DNA from: Bacillota bacterium
Lineage (GTDB): Bacteria > Bacillota_I > Bacilli_A > RF39 > UBA660
Assembly (NCBI GenBank): GCA_023460995.1
Contig: JAEWOE010000006.1
Location: 620,001 to 684,000 of the forward strand
Direction of reading: 5' to 3'
Length of the DNA stretch: 64,000 bases
Below the pieces are notes generated by a model, which was given only the letters and a program-made list of their open reading frames with translations, made no database searches and was not told the origin of the DNA. Positions 45,576 through 53,763 of this stretch are shown here, in pieces. The translations under genes were made by a program, and so were the position numbers. Positions within the stretch are counted from its first letter, which is position 1, and every line of letters starts with the position of its first letter.

Positions 45576-46460
45576 TTACTTTTCTTTAATAGCTACAAGT
45601 TCAATATAACCTCTAGTACCAATTGGTTCTAATTGAATTCTAGGATTATTATTATCCCATTCATACTTGATTTGTGCTGGATCATATTTGTCAATTGAAT
45701 CTTTAACTTGATCTATTGCCTCACAGTAATCTTCTTCTTTAAACGGTTCTCCTTGAAACATCAAATACTTACATTTTGGAAGTTCAATTACATCGAATCC
45801 TTCAGGAATTACACCATCATATTCTTTAGGTACTTCAACACCTTGTACATACTCAGAAGTTCCATTTTTAATATATAATTTTGGTAACCATAAACAAACT
45901 GGCTCTCCACTTATTGATTTAATGCTTGTAAGTAGACCCCAAACATCACAGCTAACTTCTTCACAGTATGAAAAATAATCAATTGCACTTATTCCTCTTT
46001 TAATTAGAACCTTTCGCTCTGGTTTTTCAATAACCTGAATAAAAATATTATTTACTTTGTTCATCTCTTTCTCCTTTACATTGTCTTTATATATTATTTT
46101 GTAAGGTGTGAATAAATATATAGGAACTGGAGAATTAGCATATTCACGTGGATTGCATCCAAATTCACGGTAAAATGCTCTTTGATAGCCATCAACACTT
46201 TCAAAACCAACTTCATAAGCAATATCTATTATTTTAACACTTTCATCTCGCAATTTTAAAGCTGATTTGCCAAGTCTAAATCTTCTAATATAATTAGCTG
46301 GAGTTAAATTTAGATACTTCATAAATAAACGGTATGAATACCACGGTGAATAATTAGACACTTTTGATAAACAGTCAAGTGTAATTTCTTTATATAGATT
46401 GACCTCTATATAATCTTGCATTCGTGCTACAGCCTCAATTTGTTCCTTCATCTTTTTCAC
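45576..46460 (-). CDS. AraC-family regulator with GyrI-like effector domain
   Basis: 294 residues. N-terminal double helix-turn-helix ('ITLDCLSKVSNYSPWYSYRLFMKYLNLTPANYIRRFRL', 'IIDIAYEVGFESVDGYQRAFYREFGCNPREY') of the MarA/Rob layout, then from about 130 a GyrI-like domain ('IQVIEKPERKVLIKRGISAIDYFSYCEEV', 'CKYLMFQGEP') that binds small cationic drugs in Rob/BmrR-type proteins. It likely senses a compound and activates an efflux or detoxification gene. Divergent from the arsR operon, about 220 bases apart. Confidence 0.9.
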   Translation of the reverse strand: MKKMKEQIEAVARMQDYIEVNLYKEITLDCLSKVSNYSPWYSYRLFMKYLNLTPANYIRRFRLGKSALKLRDESVKIIDIAYEVGFESVDGYQRAFYREFGCNPREYANSPVPIYLFTPYKIIYKDNVKEKEMNKVNNIFIQVIEKPERKVLIKRGISAIDYFSYCEEVSCDVWGLLTSIKSISGEPVCLWLPKLYIKNGTSEYVQGVEVPKEYDGVIPEGFDVIELPKCKYLMFQGEPFKEEDYCEAIDQVKDSIDKYDPAQIKYEWDNNNPRIQLEPIGTRGYIELVAIKEK

Positions 46461-46604
46461 CTCACAAATACATTATATATTTATCATATCATTTTTTCTC
46501 GATTATTCTTGCTAAGTTATATAAACAATACTTAATATAAAATAATTATACTAAATGACTAAGCAAGAGAAACAAAACAATTTAAAAAGTTAGGAAATTA
46601 GTAA

Positions 46605-46633
46605 TTGACTAATTATAGATAATTATCTATAAT
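46605..46633 (+). promoter_or_regulatory. ArsR operon promoter with palindromic operator 1
   Basis: TTGACT (46605-46610), 17 bases, TATAAT (46628-46633). A perfect 22-base palindrome, 46612-46633, containing ATAGATAATTATCTAT, covers the spacer and -10, as expected for repression by the ArsR protein encoded next. Confidence 0.75.
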
Positions 46634-46646
46634 TAAATTGTAACAA

Positions 46647-46664
46647 TATAGATAACTATCTATA
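46647..46664 (+). promoter_or_regulatory. ArsR palindromic operator 2
   Basis: TATAGATA-AC-TATCTATA, the same half-site as operator 1, located between the promoter and the ribosome site; a second TATAAT overlaps its end (46663-46668). Confidence 0.7.
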
Positions 46665-46683
46665 TAATATAGTGGAGGTTATT

Positions 46684-46971
46684 ATGGATATAAATAAATA
46701 TGCGGATTTATTTAAAGCTTTATCAGATGCTAATAGATTAAAAATTCTCTCTATGATAAACAATGAAGGTGAACTTTGTACATGTAAGATATTGAAGCAG
46801 TTAAATATTACTCAGCCAACTCTTGTGTATCATATGAAGATGCTTTTAGATACAGGATTAGTAACATGTTATAAAAAAGGAACATGGTGTATCTATAAAA
46901 TAGAAATAGAAGAATTTAATAAAGTAAAAGATATTTTAACGGATTTTAATTTTAGAGAGAAGATGAAATAG
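46684..46971 (+). CDS. ArsR/SmtB-family repressor
   Basis: 95 residues from ATG 46684 (GTG 46672 is inside the ribosome site AGTGGAGGTTATT). Winged helix with 'KALSDANRLKILSMI', the metalloid-binding 'ELCTCKIL' (two Cys of the ArsR ELCVCDL box) and recognition helix 'ITQPTLVYHMKMLLDTGLV'. Such repressors leave DNA when As(III), Sb(III) or another soft metal binds the Cys pair. Two matching palindromes lie upstream. Its stop overlaps the permease start. Confidence 0.9.
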   Translation: MDINKYADLFKALSDANRLKILSMINNEGELCTCKILKQLNITQPTLVYHMKMLLDTGLVTCYKKGTWCIYKIEIEEFNKVKDILTDFNFREKMK

Positions 46972-47975
46972 TGAAAGATATTTGGCTATTTATCTCTGAT
47001 CAAATACTCGCTATGAAATGGATTAATAATTTAGTTGGTAAGTTTTTGGAATTTATTGGTCTTGATCTAAAATCAACATTAGGTGGTGCCTTACAATTCT
47101 TTGTTTATGATACTATAAAGATAGTAATATTACTTTGTTTTTTAATATTTATAATATCTTACACTCAATCTTATTTTCCGCCAGAAAAAACCAAAAAAAT
47201 TCTAGGAAAATTTAGTGGTATAAAAGGAAATATAATGGGAGCATTACTTGGAACAATAACACCATTTTGTAGTTGCTCATCAATTCCAATATTTATAGGC
47301 TTTGTATCAAGTGGAATGCCAATGGGTATAACAATATCATTTTTAATATCATCACCTTTTGTAGATTTGGCTTCCATGTTATTATTAATGAGTTTGTTTG
47401 GACCTACTGTAGCTTTTACATATATGATAGTAGGAGTTACTCTTGCAGTAATAGGTGGGGTAATAGTTCAAAAACTTGGATATGATAAATACATTCAAGA
47501 CTTTGTAAAAAATGCTAAACCAGTTGATATAGAACTTGATGAAATGACAAAGGCTCAAAGAAGACAATATGCTTATGAACAAATGACTAGTACATTAAGA
47601 AAAGTATTTGTTTACATATTAATAGGAGTAGGAATAGGAGCATTAATTCATAATGTAATACCAGAAGATTTTATTACAACAGTAATTGGTAATAAAAACC
47701 CTTTTGCTCCTATTTTAGCGGCATTAGTAGGTATTCCTATATATGCTGATATATTTGGAACTTTACCAATTGCTGAAGCACTTCACATAAAAGGTGTACC
47801 AATAGGCACAATACTTACATTTATGATGGGAGTAACTGCTTTATCTCTTCCTTCTATGGTAATGTTAAGTAAAGTAATGAAACCAAAATTATTAGGATTA
47901 TTTATAGCTATTATAGCTATTGGAATAATTTTAATAGGTTACTTATTTAATACATTTGGATATTTAATAATATAA
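46971..47975 (+). CDS. ArsP/SO_0444-type permease (PF03773)
   Basis: 334 residues, about eight membrane helices. The hallmark 'TPFCSCSSIPIFIGFVSSGMPMGITISFLISSPFVD' and a second 'IPIYADIFGTLPIAEALHIKGVPIGTILTFMMG' repeat place it in the DUF318/ArsP permease family, whose members export organoarsenicals or Cu/Zn. GTG start shares its G with the arsR stop. The link to ArsR argues for efflux of an arsenical or other thiol-reactive metal; the substrate is not determined by sequence. Confidence 0.88.
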   Translation: MKDIWLFISDQILAMKWINNLVGKFLEFIGLDLKSTLGGALQFFVYDTIKIVILLCFLIFIISYTQSYFPPEKTKKILGKFSGIKGNIMGALLGTITPFCSCSSIPIFIGFVSSGMPMGITISFLISSPFVDLASMLLLMSLFGPTVAFTYMIVGVTLAVIGGVIVQKLGYDKYIQDFVKNAKPVDIELDEMTKAQRRQYAYEQMTSTLRKVFVYILIGVGIGALIHNVIPEDFITTVIGNKNPFAPILAALVGIPIYADIFGTLPIAEALHIKGVPIGTILTFMMGVTALSLPSMVMLSKVMKPKLLGLFIAIIAIGIILIGYLFNTFGYLII

Positions 47976-47983
47976 GATAAAAT

Positions 47984-48022
47984 ATGTCAAAATCATGCTG
48001 TCCTAAAATAGATAAAGATTAA
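47984..48022 (+). CDS. Possible 12-residue peptide with Cys-Cys
   Basis: ATG-TCA-AAA-TCA-TGC-TGT-CCT... encodes MSKSCCPKIDKD. There is no clear ribosome site. It lies right behind the permease in a thiol-chemistry operon, where small CC proteins occur; it may equally be a decayed gene end. Confidence 0.15.
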   Translation: MSKSCCPKIDKD

Positions 48023-48052
48023 TGAATTAAAAGTAGAACTGTATCAAAATTG

Positions 48053-48091
48053 AAAAGTATCATGAGATACAAAATCTCCTAGTTCACTTTT
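48053..48091 (+). other. Structured intercistronic element
   Basis: Nested hairpin AAAAGT...GAGAT-ACAAA-ATCTC...ACTTTT between the permease and thioredoxin genes, without a T-run; possibly an mRNA processing or stability element. Confidence 0.3.
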
Positions 48092-48150
48092 GATAAATTT
48101 ATATAACTGTTATAAAGGATGTACTAAATATTTTAAGAAAGAGGCAACAA

Positions 48151-48612
48151 ATGGAAAATAAAAGATTAACTAGTTTACTTGTAGTGTCGTTAATAATAAT
48201 AGGGATGATAAGTATAATTATCATCAAAGATAGTCAAAAAGGTAAAGAATTTATCGCCAATAATTATGAAAAAGGTTTTGAATTATTAGCAACTGAGGAT
48301 TTTGATAAAGAAGAAGTACTTTCAAGAGGATATCCAGCTCTTTTAGATATTGGCGGTGGAGAATGTAATTCTTGTAAAGCCATGAAGCCAGAATTAGAAA
48401 AATTAAATCAAGAATGGCAAGGCAAAGTAATAGTTAAGTTTATTGATTATTGGAAATATCCTGAACTAGGTGAACAATTTAATTTTAGTGTTATACCAAC
48501 TCAGTTTTTCTATGATGAAGATGGGAAGTTATATAAAACTCACCAAGGACAAATTACAAAAGAAGAAGCAATAGAAATATTTAAAGAGATGGGATATGAT
48601 TTCAATGAATAG
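48151..48612 (+). CDS. Membrane-anchored thioredoxin-like protein
   Basis: 153 residues: N-terminal membrane helix (about 7-25) and a thioredoxin fold with 'GGGECNSCKAMKPELEKLNQEW' (CxxC = CNSC) and cis-Pro 'VIPTQFFYDEDG'. Located outside the membrane, it would exchange disulfides with the CcdA-like protein encoded next (17-base overlap). In ArsR-permease clusters such proteins accompany the exporter and may supply reducing power for metal(loid) handling. Confidence 0.88.
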   Translation: MENKRLTSLLVVSLIIIGMISIIIIKDSQKGKEFIANNYEKGFELLATEDFDKEEVLSRGYPALLDIGGGECNSCKAMKPELEKLNQEWQGKVIVKFIDYWKYPELGEQFNFSVIPTQFFYDEDGKLYKTHQGQITKEEAIEIFKEMGYDFNE

Positions 48613-49294
48613 CGTGTTAGATACTTTAAGTGAAGTAATAAAAAATAATTTTTGGATAGCTCCAATTATTTCTTTAATAGCGGGAATACTTACATCTTTT
48701 ACCCCATGTAGTTTATCAAGTGTTCCACTTGTTATTGGATATGTAGGTGGAACGGACTCTAAAGAACCAAAAAAAGCCTTTAAACTATCACTAGTATTTG
48801 CACTTGGTAGTGCTGTAACTTTTACTAGTTTAGGAGTAATAGCTACATTGTTTGGAAAAATGTTTAGATTTACTGGTGATTGTTGGTTTATAGTTTTAGC
48901 TCTTTTATTAATAGTAATGGTATTACAATTATGGGAAATAATAGATATAATTCCTCAAAATAACTTATTAACAAAAAATAAGAAAAGAGGTTTTATTGGC
49001 GCATTTATAGCAGGGATATTAGCAGGTCTATTTGCTTCACCATGTTCTACACCAGTATTAATAGTATTACTAGCTATAGTAAGTGCTAAAGGCAGTCTAT
49101 TATATGGAATACTATTATTATTACTTTATTCAGTAGGACATAGTGTACTAGTTGTAGTAGCAGGAACTTCAATAGGATTTGTTAAAAAGACAAAACAATC
49201 TACTAAATATGAAAAGATAAATAATGTAATAAAAATAGTTTTTGGAATTTTAATCTTAGTCTTAGCATTATATATGTTCTATCTAGGAATATAA
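48596..49294 (+). CDS. CcdA/DsbD-like thiol-disulfide transporter
   Basis: 232 residues with six membrane helices. The two key Cys lie in 'SFTPCSLSSVPLVIGYVGG' and 'LFASPCSTPVLIVLLAIVS', the Cys pair that carries electrons across the membrane. It passes reductant from cytoplasmic thioredoxin to extracytoplasmic partners, here most simply the anchored thioredoxin encoded upstream. ATG 48596 overlaps that gene; ATG 48605 is an alternative start. Confidence 0.9.
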   Translation: MISMNSVLDTLSEVIKNNFWIAPIISLIAGILTSFTPCSLSSVPLVIGYVGGTDSKEPKKAFKLSLVFALGSAVTFTSLGVIATLFGKMFRFTGDCWFIVLALLLIVMVLQLWEIIDIIPQNNLLTKNKKRGFIGAFIAGILAGLFASPCSTPVLIVLLAIVSAKGSLLYGILLLLLYSVGHSVLVVVAGTSIGFVKKTKQSTKYEKINNVIKIVFGILILVLALYMFYLGI

Positions 49295-49311
49295 ATAGAG
49301 GAGGTGAAATT

Positions 49312-49596
49312 ATGACAGTAAAAGTATTAGGCCCAGGATGTACAAATTGTAAAAAGTTACATGAATCAGTAATGGAAGCTGTTAAAGAATTAAATAGTGA
49401 TATAGATTTAGAATATGTAACTGATATAGAAAAAATGGTTTCTTATGGAATTATGAGTTCACCAGCACTTGTAATCAATGAAAAAGTTGTTTCACAAGGA
49501 AGATTACTAAAAAAAGAAGATATTATCAAATTAATTCAGTCTAGTGAAACTTTAAAGCCTATTAAAGGAACTTGTAATTGTGGTGGAAACTGCTAA
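49312..49596 (+). CDS. Small thioredoxin-family (TRX/glutaredoxin-like) protein
   Basis: 94 residues. 'KVLGPGCTNCKKLHESV' has a CxxC (CTNC) and 'GIMSSPALVINEKVVSQGRL' the cis-Pro region of the MtGrx-like 'redox-active disulfide protein 2' group. The C-terminus adds 'CNCGGNC', a metal-binding-looking tail unusual for the family. Cytoplasmic, last gene of the operon, it could hand electrons from NADPH systems to the CcdA-like protein or bind the metalloid itself. RBS AGGAGGTGAAATT. Confidence 0.88.
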   Translation: MTVKVLGPGCTNCKKLHESVMEAVKELNSDIDLEYVTDIEKMVSYGIMSSPALVINEKVVSQGRLLKKEDIIKLIQSSETLKPIKGTCNCGGNC

Positions 49597-49909
49597 TTAT
49601 TAATTATTAAAATTTGATTTTCTAGGTACTAAGTATGTACCAAAAAGTTAAAAAAACAGTTAAATAGATGTAAGCAAAAATATAAAATCATTATAAATAA
49701 GAGCATGTAAGTTATTTTGACAAATATAAATGAAAATGGTCCCTAAAGAGAGTTTCCTCTCTCTTTTTTTGTGAGTCTTTGATTTTTATGAACTTCAAAA
49801 CTTTCCAAATATTTCGTTATGCATTTATGTCTTGCTTTTTTTTCTTTAATTAAAATAATATTATGGTGTATAATTGTATTATGAAATAGATTTTAAATGA
49901 GGTTAAAAT
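49597..49909 (+). other. Intergenic region, 313 bases
   Basis: Contains the operon terminator at 49745-49770 and a TATAAT-like box near 49867 for the next gene; otherwise featureless. Confidence 0.5.
49745..49770 (+). terminator. Terminator of the arsR operon
   Basis: AAAGAGAG/CTCTCTTT stem with T-run. Confidence 0.75.
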
Positions 49910-50725
49910 ATGAAAAGAATAATAATAATTTTTTTGCTTATGTCAGTATTGCTTATTGCTAGTGTTTATTTTATTAAAAAACCTATTACAGCAGAAGATT
50001 TCAAAATTCAAATGGAAAACAATGGCTACAGCGTTGAAGATATCACTAATGAATCAGATTATGATGTTGAAAAGGCATATTCTGCTATTAAAGAAAAAGA
50101 AGAATATACAATATATTTTTATCAATTTTCAAGTAAAAAGGTTGCCAAAGAATTTTTTGAAGAAAGCGCAAATAATCTAAGAAGATATAAAACAAATGGA
50201 TTCTATTCAACCGCAACAATTAATTTAATAAATTATTTTGTATATGAACAAAAAGGTGACGGAAATTATGGAATAGTTTCAAGAATTGATAATACAGCAA
50301 TTCGTTCAATTTCTTCTTTAGAAAAGGGAAACGAAGTAAATAATGTATTTATAGAATTGGGATATATGGATAATCTTGAAACATTTTTTGATAATTCGTT
50401 ATTTATTGCTTTTTGCGTATTTTTTCAATTGATTATTGTCGTAAGTTTTTGGAAAATTTTTGTAAAAGCAGGAGTACCTGGATGGGGCAGCCTTATACCT
50501 TTATATAACTTTTATTTATTAGCAAAAATCACTTATGGCAATGGTTGGAGAGTATTACTATTACTAATTCCAGGTGCTAATTTCTTTTTTGCAATTGCTT
50601 TTTTCTTTAAACTTGCAGAAGTATTTAATAAACCAATGTGGTACGGATTAGGTTTTTGGTTTTTATGGCCAGTATTTTTACCTATGCTAGCATTTGGTAA
50701 TGCTCAATATGTAGGATATGAATAA
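49910..50725 (+). CDS. Membrane protein with C-terminal DUF5684-like domain
   Basis: 271 residues. An N-terminal membrane helix (1-22), an outside domain of about 130 residues with 'YTIYFYQFSSKKVAKEFFEES', then a multi-helix C-terminal part with 'AGVPGWGSLIPLYNFYLLAKITYGNGW' and 'PMWYGLGFWFLWPVFLPMLAFGNAQYVG'. The latter is the DUF5684 pattern, often fused to or next to signal peptidases. Role unknown. Own transcript. Confidence 0.75.
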   Translation: MKRIIIIFLLMSVLLIASVYFIKKPITAEDFKIQMENNGYSVEDITNESDYDVEKAYSAIKEKEEYTIYFYQFSSKKVAKEFFEESANNLRRYKTNGFYSTATINLINYFVYEQKGDGNYGIVSRIDNTAIRSISSLEKGNEVNNVFIELGYMDNLETFFDNSLFIAFCVFFQLIIVVSFWKIFVKAGVPGWGSLIPLYNFYLLAKITYGNGWRVLLLLIPGANFFFAIAFFFKLAEVFNKPMWYGLGFWFLWPVFLPMLAFGNAQYVGYE

Positions 50726-50979
50726 TATATTATTAATCTAGAAGACATCTTAAAAATAAAACTGTAATTAATTGAAGAGCAGTTTAGAAAACTAAATTTA
50801 GTTAGACAATCACAGTTAGGGAACATAAAAACTCCTTTTTATTTTAAAAAAATATATGTTTATAAAGAATTTATCTTTTATTTAATTAAATATATTTAGA
50901 AAAAAGAAAAGTTGTTGACAATTGAAATTCAAAGGAGTATCATCAATTTATCACAAAAATGCAGTCGGAGGTTGATTTT
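50726..50979 (+). other. Intergenic region upstream of the micro-ORF
   Basis: About 250 AT-rich bases; a possible TTGACA at 50915 (GTTGACAATTG) without a clear -10. No gene supported. Confidence 0.4.
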
Positions 50980-51102
50980 ATGTTTAAAGATATAAAACAA
51001 AACAAAATACTGTTAAATGACATTAATATAAATATTAATATTATTTTCTCATGTTGTTTTGACTGTGAACAAAAAAATAATAGTAGAAGTAGTGAACTAT
51101 AG
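50980..51102 (+). CDS. 40-residue Cys-containing micro-ORF, possible leader peptide
   Basis: ATG follows TCGGAGGTTGATTTT, a strong ribosome site identical in its last part (GTTGATTTTATG) to that of the RSH gene 57 bases downstream. The product has 'FSCCFDC' and a charged tail. Its stop lies in the ascending arm of a terminator-like hairpin, so translation could control read-through into the (p)ppGpp gene. That role is inference; the coding potential rests on ribosome site and position. Confidence 0.45.
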   Translation: MFKDIKQNKILLNDINININIIFSCCFDCEQKNNSRSSEL

Positions 51103-51130
51103 GTTTTATGCCGTAGTTTGCTGCTTTTTT
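51088..51130 (+). terminator. Terminator or attenuator before the RSH gene
   Basis: 12-bp stem AGTAGTGAACTA with TAGTTTGCTGCT (several G-U pairs) and six T, just 29 bases before the RSH start. Confidence 0.6.
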
Positions 51131-51158
51131 ATTACTTTAAAATTAAGGAGTTGATTTT

Positions 51159-52598
51159 ATGAAAAATATTACCATTGAAGACCTAATTGCCGATATTAAA
51201 ACCTATAACGCATCTGAAGTTGACTATATTATGAGAGCATATGAATTAGCTAATGAACTTCATAAAGATCAAGTAAGGCAAAGCGGGGAACCATATATAA
51301 GTCATCCACTTGCAGTTGCCTACATATTGTCAGAAATGAGAGCTGATAAAGATACGATTTGCGCAGCTCTTCTTCACGATGTAATTGAGGATTCTGAAAT
51401 AACAAAAGCACAAATCGCTGAAATATTTAACCAGGATATAGCTAATCTAGTAGATGGAGTTACAAAAATAAGTAAACTTAATTTTTCTTCTAAACAAGAA
51501 CAAAATCACGCTAATACAAGAAAAATAATTACTAGTATGACAGAGGATGTCAGAATAATAATGATTAAACTTGCTGATAGACTGCATAACATGAGAACAC
51601 TAGAATTTAAATCAGAATTTAAACAAAAAGAAAATGCACTAGAGACTATGGAAATATTTGTTCCACTAGCGTACTACATAGGAGCATATAGAATTAAAAG
51701 CGAATTAGAAGATTTATCTTTAAGATATTTAGATTACGATATGTATAAAAGAATCGAAGAGAAGAGAATGATTATTGAAAATGATAGTAATTCATGTCTA
51801 CAAGAAATTTATACTAAAATCAAAAATATTTTAGATAATAAAGAAATACCAAATGAAATAAAAATAAGAACAAAAAATATATACGGAATATATAAAAGGT
51901 TAAGTCAAGGACATAAAATTTCAGATATACATGATTTATTGTCATTAAAGATAATGGTTGATGAAATAGATAATTGTTATAGAACATTAGGAATAGTTCA
52001 TAGCCAGTATAATCCAATAAATGATAAGTTTAAAGATTATATATATAATCCTAAAACAAATATGTATAGGTCAATACATACGACAGTATTTGGACCAGAT
52101 AATAAGTTAGTTCAAACTCAAATAAGAACATTTGATATGGATAAAATAGCGTCATTTGGTTTAACAGCTTACTGGAATATAAATAAAGGTGAAGCTAGAA
52201 ATACAATGCAATCTGATTTAAAGGATAAATATCAATTTTTTAAATCATTAACAGAAATTAATACAATGTTTGGAGATAATCAAGATTTTGTAAATCAAGT
52301 AAAAAATGAGTTATTTTCAGATAAGGTATATATTTATAATTGCAAGGGTGAAATAATAGAATTACCTAAAGGATCAAACATAATAGATTTTGCTTATAAA
52401 ATTAGAACAGATATGGGTAACTCATTAGTTGGTGCTGAAGTTAATGATGAATATGTGCCAATTGACTATGTATTGAGAAATAAAGATAGGGTTAAAGTAA
52501 TAACTGACAAATTATCATCTGGCCCAAGAGAAGAATGGATACAGATGGCCCATACAAGTTATGCTAAAAACAAGATAAAGGAATTTAAGATAAAGTAA
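51159..52598 (+). CDS. Short RelA/SpoT-type (p)ppGpp synthetase/hydrolase
   Basis: 479 residues. HD hydrolase domain 'QVRQSGEPYISHPLAVAYIL', 'ALLHDVIED', 'KLADRLHNMRTL'; synthetase domain about 220-350 with 'IKIRTKNIYGIYKRL', 'MYRSIHTTVFGPDNK' and 'TQIRT'; TGS domain about 390-450 ('VYIYNCKGEIIELPKGSNIIDFAYKI'). The helical, zinc-finger and ACT domains of full-length RSH (about 730 residues) are missing: the chain stops soon after TGS. Whether it is a functional short variant or a second copy beside a full RelA elsewhere cannot be told. Confidence 0.88.
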   Translation: MKNITIEDLIADIKTYNASEVDYIMRAYELANELHKDQVRQSGEPYISHPLAVAYILSEMRADKDTICAALLHDVIEDSEITKAQIAEIFNQDIANLVDGVTKISKLNFSSKQEQNHANTRKIITSMTEDVRIIMIKLADRLHNMRTLEFKSEFKQKENALETMEIFVPLAYYIGAYRIKSELEDLSLRYLDYDMYKRIEEKRMIIENDSNSCLQEIYTKIKNILDNKEIPNEIKIRTKNIYGIYKRLSQGHKISDIHDLLSLKIMVDEIDNCYRTLGIVHSQYNPINDKFKDYIYNPKTNMYRSIHTTVFGPDNKLVQTQIRTFDMDKIASFGLTAYWNINKGEARNTMQSDLKDKYQFFKSLTEINTMFGDNQDFVNQVKNELFSDKVYIYNCKGEIIELPKGSNIIDFAYKIRTDMGNSLVGAEVNDEYVPIDYVLRNKDRVKVITDKLSSGPREEWIQMAHTSYAKNKIKEFKIK

Positions 52599-52679
52599 AT
52601 TGCTATTATAAGTAATTTCAATTTTTATTTTATGTGAGCGAAAGTTCTGTTTTATTAATTTACGTTTGAGATTATTTTT

Positions 52680-52713
52680 AAATGAACTAAACCAACAGTT
52701 CATTTATTTTTTT
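52680..52713 (+). terminator. Terminator after the RSH gene
   Basis: Perfect stem AAATGAACT/AGTTCATTT with a T-run. Confidence 0.8.
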
Positions 52714-52880
52714 ATCATACTATTGAAATGAAACAGTCGAGTAATATTCCTGAAATTTTAAAAAATGGCACTGCAAGTATTTGTTTAATAGATTATCATG
52801 ATAATAACATTTTGGACTAAAAAAAATAATATTGTTAGTTACTATCACAAAGATATATACAAATAGGAGATTTTAATTTT

Positions 52881-53498
52881 ATGAAGAAAACAAAAAAATC
52901 ATATTAATATCAATTTTCTTAAATTGTATTGTTGAGTATTATATTTGGAACAACACATTATATTAGTGCAATAAATGGCAAAAAACCAATATTTAAATAT
53001 CATGATGTTAATGTATTTAATGATGAGCGAATAACTGTTACAAAGTATTATGGATTGGTTATAAAATAGCAATGTTTAGTAATAATGAAAAACCTAAATT
53101 TTGCCATTTTGGTTAGGTTTTTTTGCTTGGTTTATAGGATCAAATGATATTGTTAGCATTGATACTACAAATACTAAAAGTGTGATAATAAAGCTAAATT
53201 ATATTATACCAAAGCAAATAGAAAGATTTATACATATTGTTTAGATAGTATAAAAATTACAGATTATAATAATTCGTTTGAATTAAAAGATTATTTAGAG
53301 ACAAATACAAATGCTATTAATGACATAATAAACAAATTTACTGACAATAATACTAACTCATATGATGATGGTGGTACAATATTATACAATGGTGAAGATT
53401 TGAACTTACTTAAGTGTCACACACTATCTGGTAATAATGATATATACATAGGTGATAAAAATATGGGATATCTAAATAGTTTTTGTGGTAATAATTAA
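52881..53498 (+). pseudogene. Decayed secreted/lipoprotein-like gene
   Basis: Starts at ATG 52881 behind ATAGGAGATTTTAATTTT with a signal-peptide-like stretch interrupted by stops and shifts ('IIFGTTHYISAINGKKPIFKYHDVNV'), then an open piece from about 53190: 'YYTKANRKIYTYCLDSIKI' ... 'NLLKCHTLSGNNDIYIGDKNMGYLNSFCGNN'. The C-terminal pattern with spaced Cys is that of small exported proteins of Bacillota. Several in-frame stops in the first half make it inactive. The start resembles part of the minus-strand protein at 39966-40778. Confidence 0.7.
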
Positions 53499-53560
53499 AT
53501 TTCAGAATACATAGTCAAGAATAAAACAAAGTTACATAGAGATATGAGATAAATTATAAG

Positions 53561-53590
53561 TGCTATTTTAATTTAAAATAGCATTTTTTT
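53561..53590 (+). terminator. Terminator
   Basis: Perfect 10-bp stem TGCTATTTTA/TAAAATAGCA with loop ATT and seven T. Confidence 0.85.
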
Positions 53591-53763
53591 ATTGCCACAA
53601 AAAACGAAAGTATTTTGTCAAATTATACATACTTTCTTTATATTTCTAAAAAAAAATTTCAATTGTTTTGTAATTGATGTATAATAGTTGGAATAAAAAG
53701 CATTTGTATGGTTTTATGCTTGAAATAATTGTATTATTTATATTTTATTAAGGAAGTGAAATT

